A DNA stretch of 64,000 bases, taken from contig NW_027473363.1 of assembly GCF_050947335.1 (NCBI RefSeq), positions 622,501 to 686,500 of the forward strand, given 5' to 3'. The notes beneath the pieces are model-generated. The model searched no databases. It was not told the origin of the DNA and saw nothing but the letters and a program-made list of their open reading frames with translations. The stretch is from Megachile rotundata (Eukaryota; Arthropoda; Insecta; Hymenoptera; Megachilidae). The translations under genes were made by a program, and so were the position numbers. Below, piece after piece: positions 46,952-59,600 of the stretch (its first letter is position 1; every line of letters starts with the position of its first letter).

Positions 46952-48294
46952 ACAATGACACAATCACACAAGCACACAATCACAAAATCACACAATCACA
47001 CAATCACACAATCACACAATCACACAATCACACAATCACACAATCACATTCACACAATCACAATCACACAATCACAATCACACAATCACAATCACACAAT
47101 CACACAATCACACAATCAAACAATCACACAATCACACAATCACGGTCACACAATCAAACATTCACACAATCACACAATCACACAATCACACACTCACACA
47201 ATCACACAATCACATTCACACAATCACACAATCACACAATTTCACAATCACAAAGTCACACAATCACACAATCACACAATCACAATCACACAATCACACA
47301 ATCAAACAATCACACAATCACACAATCACACAAGCACACAATCACTCAATCACACAATCACACAATCACAATCACACAATCACAATTACACAATCACACA
47401 ATCACACAATCACACAATCACACAGTCACACAATCACACAATCACACAATCACACAAGCACACAATCACACAATCACACAATCACACAATCACACAATCA
47501 CACAATCACACAATCTCACAATCACACAAACACATAATCACACAATAACACAATCAAAATCACAAAATCACAATCACACAATCACAATCACACAATCACA
47601 ATCACACAATCACAATCACACAATCACACAATCACACAATCAAACAATCACACAATCACACAAACACACAATCACACAATCACAATCGCACAATCACATA
47701 CGCACAATCACAATCGCACAATTACAATTACACAATCACACAATCACACAATCACACAATCACACAATCACACAATCACACAATCACACAATCACTCAAT
47801 CACACAATCACACAATCACAATCACGCAATCACAATCACACAATCACACAGTCACACAATCACACAATCACAATCACGCAATCACACAATCCCGATCACA
47901 CAATCACGATCACACAATCACGATCACACAATCACGGTCATACAATCACGGTCACACAACCACACAACCGCACAATCACACAATCACACAATCACACAAT
48001 CACACAATCACACTATCACACAATTACACAATCACGCAATCACACAATCACACAATCACACAATCACACACTCACACAATCACACAATCACATTCACACA
48101 ATCACACAATCACACAATCTCACAATCACACAAACACATAATCACACAATCACACAATCACACAATCACACACTCACACAATCACACAATCACATTCACA
48201 CAATCACACAATCACACAATCTCACAATCACACAATCACACAATCACACAATCACAATCACACACTCACACAATCACACAATCACACAATCACA
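46952..48294 (+). repeat. 1,342-bp tandem duplication, copy 2
   Basis: Directly adjoins copy 1. Each copy is preceded or followed by a CAATGACAC unit (46955, 48297), but the unit after it differs (ACAAGCAC versus CACCCAATC), which marks the junctions. It carries an ATTACAATTAC variant near 47721 where copy 1 has ATCACAATTAC. Similarity ends at about 48294. Confidence 0.88.
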
Positions 48295-51199
48295 CAATGA
48301 CACAATCACCCAATCACACAATCACACAACCACACAATCACACAATCACACAATCAAACAATCACACAATCACACAATCACACAATCACACAATCACACA
48401 AGCACACAATCACACAATCACACAATCACTCAATCACACAATCACACAATAACACAATCACACAATCACACAATCACAAAATCACACAATCACACAATCA
48501 CACAATCACACAATCACACAATCACACAATCACACAATCACACAATCACACAATCACACAATCACACAATCACACAATGACACAATCACCCAATCACACA
48601 ATCACACAACCACACAATCACACAATCACACAATCAAACAATCACACAATCACACAATCACACAATCACACAATCACACAATCACACAAGCACACAATCA
48701 CACAATCACACAATCACACAAGCACACAATCACAAAATCACACAATCACACAATCACTCAATCACACAATCACACAATCACACAACCACACAACCACACA
48801 ATTACACAAGGACACAATCACTCAATCACACAATCACACACTCACACAATCACACAATCACACAATCACACAATCACGCAATCACACAATCACACAATCA
48901 CACGATCACACGATCACACGATCACACAATCACACAAGCACACAATCACTCAATCACACAATCACATACTCACACAATCACACAATCACCCAACCACACA
49001 ATCACACAATCCCACAGTCGCACAATCACACAATCACACAATCACACAATCACACAATCACACAATCACACAATCACACAATCACAATCACACAATCACA
49101 ATCACACAATCACAATCACACAATCACAATCACACAATCACAATCACACAATCACAATCACACAATCACAATCACACAATCACAATCACACAATCACAAT
49201 CACACAATCACACAATCACACAATCAAACAATCACACAATCACACTATCACGGTCACACAATCAAACATTCACACAATCACACAATCACACAATCACGAT
49301 CACACAATCACGATCACACAATCACACAATCACACAATCACACAATCATACAATCACACAATCACACAATCACACAATCACACACTCACACAATCACACA
49401 ATCACATTCACACAATCACACAATCACACAATTTCACAATCACACAATCACACAATCACACAATCACACAATCACACAATCACAATCACACAATCACACA
49501 ATCAAACAATCACACAATCACACAATCACACAAGCACACAATCACTCAATCACACAATCACACACTCACACAATCACACAATCACACAATCACACAATCT
49601 CACAATCACACAAACACATAATCACACAATAACACAATCACAATCACAAAATCACAATCACACAATCACAATCACACAATCACAATCACACAATCACAAT
49701 CACACAATCACACAATCACACAATCACACAATCAAACAATCACACAATCACACAATCACGGTCACACAATCAAACATTCACACAATCACACAATCACACA
49801 ATCACGATCACACAATCACGATCACACATTCACGATCACACAATCACGATACAACAATCACGATCACACAATCACGATCACACAATCACGGTCACACAAT
49901 CACACAATCACAATCACAAAATCTTACACAATCACACAATCACACAATCACTCAATCACACAATCACACAATCACAATCACACAATCACAATTACACAAT
50001 CACACAATCACACAATCACACAATCACACAATCACACAATCACACAATCACACAATCACACAATCACACAATCACACAGTCACACAATCACACAATCACA
50101 ATCACGCAATCACACATTCACGATCACACAATCACGATCACACAATCACGGTCACACAATCACGGTCACACAACCACACAATCTCACAATCACGCAATCA
50201 CACAATCACACAATCACACAATAACAATCACACAATCACAGTCACACAATCACAGTCACACAATCACACAATCACACAATCACACAATCACTCAAACACA
50301 CAATCACACAAACACACAACCACACAATCACAATCGCACAATCACAATCGCACAATCACAATCGCACAATCACAATTACACAATCACACAATCGCACAAT
50401 CACACAATCACACAATCACACAATCACTCAATCACACAATCACACAATCACAATCACGCAATCACAATCACACAATCACACAGTCACACAATCACACAAT
50501 CACAATCACGCAATCACACAATCCCGATCACACAATCACGATCACACAATCACGATCACACAATCACGGTCATACAATCACGGTCACACAAACACACAAC
50601 CGCACAATCACACAATCACACAATCACACAATCACACAATCACACTATCACACAATTACACAATCACGCAATCACACAATCACACAATCACACAATCACA
50701 CAATCACACACTCACACAATCACACAATCGCATTCACACAATCACACAATCACACAATCTCACAATCACACAAACACATAATCACACAATCACACAATCA
50801 CACAATCACACACTCACACAATCACACAATCACATTCACACAATCACACAATCACACAATCTCACAATCACACAATCACACAATCACACAATCACAATCA
50901 CACACTCACACAATCACACAATCACACAATCACACAATCACACAATCACATTCACACAATCACACAATCACACAATCTCACAATAACACAATCACACAAT
51001 CACACAATCACACAATCACACAATCACACAATCACCCAATCACGATCACACAATCACGATCACACAATCACGATCACACAATTACGGTCACACAATCACA
51101 CAATCACACTCACAAAATCTTACTCAATCACACAATCACACAATCACAATCACAAAATCTTCCTCAATCACACAATCACACAATCACTCAATCACACAA
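48295..51199 (+). repeat. Mosaic stretch, contains a segment copied 17.7 kb away
   Basis: 48297 and 48577 are CACCCAATC units. AATTACACAAGGACAC lies near 48800 without the CACTCACCAACC unit that precedes it in most other places. A CATACTC cassette lies near 48960 and a 14-mer run near 49080-49205. 49441-50070 matches 31741-32370 at exactly 17,700 bp offset with two substitutions noted. 50160-50760 repeats the TCGCAC - CGGTCATAC - AACCGCAC - ATCGCATTC cassette. 51031-51160 has CACCCAATCACGATC and a doubled 40-bp CTTAC sub-repeat, the second with CTTCCTC. Confidence 0.75.
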
Positions 51200-52339
51200 C
51201 CACACAATCACAATCACACAATCACACAATCACACAATCACACAATCTCACAATCACACAAACACATAATCACACAATAACACAATCACAATCACAAAAT
51301 CACAATCACAAAATCACAATCACACAATCACAATCACACAATCACAATCACACAATCACAACCACACACTCACAATCACACAATCACAATCACACAATCA
51401 CAATCACACAATCACACAATCACACAATCACACAATCAAACAATCAAACAATCACACAATCACGGTCACACAATCAAACATTCACACAATCACACAATCA
51501 CACAATCACGATCACACAATCACGATCACACAATCACGATCACACAATCACGATCACACAATCACGATCACACAATCACGATCACACAATCACGGTCACA
51601 CACTCACGGTCACACAATCACGGTCACACAACCACACAATCACACAATCACACAATCATACAATCACACAATCACACAATCACAGAATCACACACTCACA
51701 CAATCACACAATCACATTCACACAATCACACAATCACACAATTTCACAATCACACAATCACACAATCACACAATCACACAATCACACAATCACAATCACA
51801 CAATCACACAATCAAACAATCACACAATAACACAATCACACAAGCACACAATCACTCAATCACACAATCACACACTCACACAATCACACAATCTCACAAT
51901 CACACAATCTCACAATCACACAAACACATAATCACACAATAACACAATCACAATCACAAAATCACACAATCACACATTCACACAATCACACCATCACGCA
52001 GTCACACAATCACACAACCACACAATCACTCAATCACACAATCACACAATCACACAATCACACAATCACACAATCACACAATCACACAATCACACACTCA
52101 CACAATCACACAATCACATTCACACAATCACACAATCACACAATCTCACAATCACACAATCACACAATCACACAATCACAATCACACACTCACACAATCA
52201 CACAATCACACAATCACACAATCACACAACCACACAATCACACAAGCACACAATCACACACTCACACAATCACACAATCACATTCACACAATCACACAAT
52301 CACACAATCACACAATCTCACAATAACACAATCACAGAA
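51200..52339 (+). repeat. About 1.1-kb duplication, copy 1
   Basis: The rare AACCACACACTC unit near 51361 recurs at 52501 (offset 1,140 bp). CACACTCACGG (T 51604/52716) has an offset of 1,112 bp and CCATCACGCA (51991/53111) 1,120 bp. The 28-bp change fits two CACGATCACACAAT or CACAATCACACAAT units more here. It contains one of the longest CACGATCACACAAT runs, near 51506-51595. The right end (52040-52340) is a CACACTC/CACATTC stretch not shared with copy 2. Confidence 0.82.
51506..51595 (+). repeat. CACGATCACACAAT 14-mer run, CpG-bearing
   Basis: Six head-to-tail CACGATCACACAAT units, flanked by CAAACATTC on the left and CGGTC on the right. Each unit holds one CpG and one GATC. Similar runs of three to six units occur near 600-640, 1050-1110, 38505-38575, 52630-52710, 56130-56190 and 62150-62225. 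They are the main CpG clusters of the window, since the plain octamer has no CpG. Confidence 0.85.
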
Positions 52340-53200
52340 CCACACAATCACAATCACACAATCACACAATCACACAATCACACAATCTCACAATCACACA
52401 AACACATAATCACACAATAACACAATCACAATCACAAAATCACAATCACAAAATCACAATCACACAATCACAATCACACAATCACAATCACACAATCACA
52501 ACCACACACTCACAATCACACAATCACAATCACACAATCACACAATCACACAATCACACAATCAAACAATCAAACAATCACACAATCACGGTCACACAAT
52601 CAAACATTCACACAATCACACAATCACACAATCACGATCACACAATCACGATCACACAATCACGATCACACAATCACGATCACACAATCACGATCACACA
52701 ATCACGGTCACACACTCACGGTCACACAATCACGGTCACACAACCACACAATCACACAATCACACAATCATACAATCACACAATCACACAATCACAGAAT
52801 CACACACTCACACAATCACACAATCACATTCACACAATCACACAATCACACAATTTCACAATCACACAATCACACAATCACACAATCACACAATCACACA
52901 ATCACACAATCACAATCACACAATCACACAATCAAACAATCACACAATAACACAATCACACAAGCACACAATCACTCAATCACACAATCACACACTCACA
53001 CAATCACACAATCTCACAATCACACAATCTCACAATCACACAAACACATAATCACACAATAACACAATCACAATCACAAAATCACACAATCACACATTCA
53101 CACAATCACACCATCACGCAGTCACACAATCACACAACCACACAATCACTCAATCACACAATCACACAATCACACAATCACACAATCACACAATCACACA
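52340..53200 (+). repeat. About 1.1-kb duplication, copy 2
   Basis: Partner of 51200-52100, opened by a CACAGAACCAC unit near 52336 that is absent from copy 1. The order is AATCTCAC, ACACATAATC, CAATAAC, AACCACACACTC, CAAAC twice, CGGTC, CAAACATTC, a CACGATC run, CACACTCACGG, CATACAATC, CACAGAATC, AATTTCAC, CAATAAC, two AATCTCAC units and CACCATCACGCAGTC. A related, more distant copy lies at 38.3-39.0 kb and another near 56.0-56.6 kb. Confidence 0.82.
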
Positions 53201-56200
53201 ATCACACAGTCACCAACCACACAAGCACACAATCACTCAATCACTCAATCACACAATCACAATCACACAATCACGCAGTCACAATCACACAATCACAATC
53301 ACACAATCACACAATCACACAATCACACAATCACACAATCACAAAATCACACAATCACACAATCACACAATCACACAATCACTCAATCACACAATCACAC
53401 AATCACACAATCACACAATCACACAATCACAAAATCACACCATCACACAATCACACAGTCACACAATCACACAATCACACAATCACACAATGACACAATC
53501 ACCCAATCACACAATCACACAACCACACAATCACACAATGACACAATCAAACAATCACACAATCACACAATCACACAATCACACAATCACACAATCACAC
53601 AAGCACACAATCACACAATCACGCAATCACACAAGCACACAATCACAAAATCACACAATCACACAATCACACAATCACACAATCACACAATCACACAATC
53701 ACACAATCAAACAATCACACAATCACACAATCACACAATCAAACAATCACACAATCACACAATCACACAATCACAATCACACAATCACACAATCACACAA
53801 TCAAACAATCACACAATCACACAATCACACAATCACACAATCACACAATCACACACTCACACAATCACACAATCACATTCACACAATCACACAATCACAC
53901 AATTTCACAATCACAAAGTCACACAATCACACAATCACACAATCACAATCACACAATCACACAATCAAACAATCACACAATCACACAATCACACAAGCAC
54001 ACAATCACTCAATCACACAATCACACACTCACACAATCACACAATCACATTCACACAATCACACAATCACACAATCTCACAATCACACAAACACATAATC
54101 ACACAATAACACAATCACAATCACAAAATCACAATCACACAATCACAATCACACAATCACAATCACACAATCACAATCACACAATCACAATCACACAATC
54201 ACAATCACACAATCACAATCACACAATCACAATCACACAATCACAATCACACAATCACAATCACACAATCACAATCACACAATCACAATCACACAATCAC
54301 AATCACACAATCACAATCACACAATCACAATCACACAATCACACAATCACACAATCAAACAATCACACAATCACACAATCACGGTCACACAATCAAACAT
54401 TCACACAATCACACAATCACACAATCACACACTCACACAATCACACAATCACATTCACACAATCACACAATCACACAATTTCACAATCACAAAGTCACAC
54501 AATCACACAATCACACAATCACAATCACACAATCACACAATCAAACAATCACACAATCACACAATCACACAAGCACACAATCACTCAATCACACAATCAC
54601 ACAATCACAATCACACAATCACAATTACACAATCACACAATCACACAATCACACAATCACACAGTCACACAATCACACAATCACACAATCACACAAGCAC
54701 ACAATCACACAATCACACAATCACACAACCACACAATCACACAATCACACAATCACACAATCTCACAATCACACAAACACATAATCACACAATAACACAA
54801 TCAAAATCACAAAATCACAATCACACAATCACAATCACACAATCACAATCACACAATCACAATCACACAATCACAATCACACAATCACACAATCACACAA
54901 TCAAACAATCACACAATCACACAAACACACAATCACACAATCACAATCGCACAATCACATACGCACAATCACAATCGCACAATCACAATTACACAATCAC
55001 ACAATCACACAATCACACAATCACACAATCACACAATCACACAATCACACAATCACTCAATCACACAATCACACAATCACAATCACGCAATCACAATCAC
55101 ACAATCACACAGTCACACAATCACACAATCACAATCACGCAATCACACAATCCCGATCACACAATCACGATCACACAATCACGATCACACAATCACGGTC
55201 ATACAATCACGGTCACACAACCACACAACCGCACAATCACACAATCACACAATCACACAATCACACAATCACACTATCACACAATTACACAATCACGCAA
55301 TCACACAATCACACAATCACACAATCACACACTCACACAATCACACAATCACATTCACACAATCACACAATCACACAATCTCACAATCACACAAACACAT
55401 AATCACACAATCACACAATCACACAATCACACACTCACACAATCACACAATCACATTCACACAATCACACAATCACACAATCTCACAATCACACAATCAC
55501 ACAATCACACAATCACAATCACACACTCACACAATCACACAATCACACAATCACACAATCACACAACCACACAATCACACAAGCACACAATCACACACTC
55601 ACACAATCACACAATCACATTCACACAATCACACAATCACACAATCTCACAATAACACAATCACACAATCACACAATCACACAATCACACAATCACACAA
55701 TCACCCAATCACGATCACACAATCACGATCACACAATCACGATCACACAATTACGGTCACACAATCACACAATCACAATCACAAAATCTTACTCAATCAC
55801 ACAATCACACAATCACAATCACAAAATCTTACTCAATCACACAATCACACAATCACTCAATCACACAACCACACAATCACAATCACACAATCACAATTAC
55901 ACAATCACACAATCACACAGTCACACAATCACACAATCACAATCACGCAATCACACAATCCCGATCACACATTCACAATCACACAATCACAACCACACAA
56001 TCACAATCACACAATCACAATCACACAATCACAATCACACAATCACACAATCACACAATCAAACAATCAAACAATCACACAATCACGGTCACACAATCAA
56101 ACATTCACAATATCACACAATCACACAATCACGATCACACAATCACGATCACACAATCACGATCACACAATCACGATCACACAATCACGGTCACACACTC

Positions 56201-56950
56201 ACGGTCACACAATCACGGTCACACAACCACACAATCACACAATCACACAATCATACAATCACACAATCACACAATCACAGAATCACACACTCACACAATC
56301 ACACAATCACATTCACACAATCACACAATCACACAATTTCACAATCACACAATCACACAATCACACAATCACACAATCACACAATCACAATCACACAATC
56401 ACACAATTAAACAATCACACAATAACACAATCACACAAGCACACAATCACTCAATCACACAATCACACACTCACACAATCACACAATCACACAATCACAC
56501 AATCTCACAATCACACAAACACATAATCACACAATAACACAATCACAATCACAAAATCACACAATCACACATTCACACAATCACACCATCACGCAGTCAC
56601 ACAATCACACAACCACACAATCACTCAATCACACAATCACACACTCACACAATCACACAATCACACAATCACACAATCACACAATCACACAATCACACAG
56701 TCACCAACCACACAAGCACACAATCACTCAATCACTCAATCACACAATCACAATCACACAATCACGCAGTCACAATCACACAATCACAATCACACAATCA
56801 CACAATCACACAATCACACAATCACAAAATCACACAATCACACAATCACACAATCACACAATCACTCAATCACACAATCACACAATCACACAATCACACA
56901 ATCACACAATCACAAAATCACACCATCACACAATCACACAGTCACACAAT
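53201..56950 (+). repeat. Interleaved duplicate block (3.48- and 7.06-kb partners)
   Basis: 53.1-53.8 kb matches 56.58-57.2 kb: CCATCACGCA 53111/56586 (offset 3,475 bp) and the CACCCAATC ATG 53490/56973 (3,483 bp; one octamer more). 54.36-55.2 kb matches 61.43-62.2 kb: CGGTC 54382/61449 and AATTTCAC 54479/61546 (7,067 bp), CATACGCAC 54958/62011 (7,053 bp; one 14-mer less). A long CACAATCACACAAT run, about 15 units, fills 54127-54340. CACCCAATCACGATC (CCC 55704) and a doubled 40-bp CTTACTC sub-repeat (55781/55821) follow. Confidence 0.78.
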
Positions 56951-59600
56951 CACACAATCACACAATCACACAATGACACAATCACCCAATCACACAATCA
57001 CACAACCACACAATCACACAATGACACAATCAAACAATCATACAATCACACAATCACACAATCACACAATCACACAATCACACAAGCACACAATCACACA
57101 ATCACACAATCACACAAGCACACAATCACAAAATCACACAATCACACAACCACACAACCACACAATTACACAAGGACACAATCACTCAATCACACAATCA
57201 CACACTCACACAATCACACAATCACACAATCACACAATCACACAATCACACAATCACACAATCAAACAATCACACAATCACACAATCACACAATCAAACA
57301 ATCACACAATCACACAATCACACAATCACACAATCACAATCACACAATCACACAATCACACAATCAAACAATCACACAATCACACAATCACACAATCACA
57401 CAATCACACAATCACACACTCACACAAGCACACAATCACATTCGCACAATCACACAATCACACAATTTCACAATCACAAACTCACACAATCACACAATCA
57501 CACAATCACAATCACACAATCACACAATCAAACAATCACACAATCACACAATCACACAATCACACAAGCAAACAATCACTCAATCACACAATCACACACT
57601 CACACAATCACACAATCACATTCACACAATCACACAATCACACAATCTCACAATCACACAAACACATAACCACACAATAACACAATCACAATCACAAAAT
57701 CACAATCACACAATCACAATCACACAATCACAATCACAATCACACAATCACAATCACACAATCACAATCACACAATCACAATCACACAATCACAATCACA
57801 CAATCACAATCACACAATCACAATCACACAATCACAATCACACAATCACACAATCACACAATCAAACAATCACACAATCACACAATCACGGTCACACAAT
57901 CAAACATTCACACAATCACACAATCACACAATCACGATCACACAATCACACAATCACACAATCACGATCACACAATCACGATCACACAATCACGATCACA
58001 CAATCACGATACAACAATCACGATCACACAATCACGATACAACAATCACGATCACACAATCACGATCACACAATCACGGTCACACAATCACACAATCACA
58101 ATCACAAAATCTTACACAATCACACAATCACACAATCACACAGTCACACAATCACACAATCACAATCACGCAATCACACAATCCCGATCACACATTCCCG
58201 ATCACACAATAACGATCACACAATCACGGTCACACAATCACGGTCACACAATCACGGTCACACAACCACACAACCACACAATCACACAATCACGCAATCA
58301 CACAATCACACAATCACACAATCACACAATCACACACTCACACAATCACACAATCACATTCACACAATCACACAATCACACAATCTCACAATCACACAAA
58401 CACATAATCACACAATAACACAATCACAATCACACAATCACAATCACACAATCACAATCACACAATCACAATCACACAATCACAATCACACAATCACAAT
58501 CACACAATCACAATCACACAATCACAATCACACAATCACAATCACACAATCACAATCACACAATCACAATCACACAATCACAATCACACAATCACAATCA
58601 CACAATCACAATCACACAATCACAATCACACAATCACAATCACACAATCACAATCACACAATCACACAATCACACAATCAAACAATCACACAATCACACA
58701 ATCACACAGACACACAATCTCACAATCACACAATCACACAATCACACAATCACACAAGTAACAATCACACAACCACAGTCACACAATCACAATCACACAA
58801 TCACACAATCACACAATCACACAATCACTCAATCACACAATCACACAAACACACAATCACACAATCACAATCGCACAATCACAATCGCACAATCACAATC
58901 GCACAATCACAATTACACAATCACACAGTCACACAATCACACAATCACACAATCACACAATCACACAATCACACAATCACTCAATCACACAATCACAATC
59001 ACGCAATCACAATCACACAATCACACAGTCACACAATCACACAATCACAATCACGCAATCACACAATCCCGGTCACACAATCACGATCACACAATCACGA
59101 TCACACAATCACGGTCACACCATCACGGTCACACAACCACACAACCGCACAATCACACAATCACACAATCACACAATCACACAATCACACAATCACACAA
59201 TTACACAATCACGCAATCACACAATCACACAATCACACAATCACACACTCACACAATCACACAATCACATTCACACAACCACACAATCACACAATCTCAC
59301 AATCACACAAACACATAATCACACAATCACACAATCACACAATCACACACTCACACAATCACACAATCACATTCACACAATCACACAATCACACAATCTC
59401 AAAATCACACAATCACACAATCACACAATCACACAATCACACAATCACACAATCACAATCACACACTCACACAATCACACAATCACACAATCACACAATC
59501 ACACAATCACACAACCACACAATCACACAAGCACACAATCACTCAATCACACAATCACACAATCACACAAGCACACAATCACTCAATCACACAATCACAC
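56951..59600 (+). repeat. Duplicate block with a partner 4.2-4.36 kb downstream
   Basis: 57.9-59.55 kb matches 62.3-63.7 kb: CATTCCCGATC 58193/62551 (4,358 bp) and the CACACCATCACGG unit 59120/63333 (4,213 bp). The 145-bp drop comes mainly from the CACAATCACACAAT run, which spans about 58421-58665 (roughly 17 units) here and only a few units near 62765-62850. The paired CGATACAAC units near 58012 and 58033 recur near 62385 and 62402. A unique AAGTAACAATC occurs near 58757, where the partner has CAATAACAATC. Confidence 0.8.
58421..58665 (+). repeat. Longest CACAATCACACAAT 14-mer run
   Basis: About 17 near-perfect head-to-tail copies of the 6+8 bp composite. Other long runs lie near 54127-54340, 61236-61405, 34110-34310, 27565-27745, 31320-31490, 23170-23330 and 8755-8885. 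Paired cassettes differ mostly in the length of this run, so it behaves as the copy-number hot spot of the array. The run always sits between the CAATAAC unit and the CAAAC/CGGTC/CAAACATTC units of the cassette. Confidence 0.85.
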
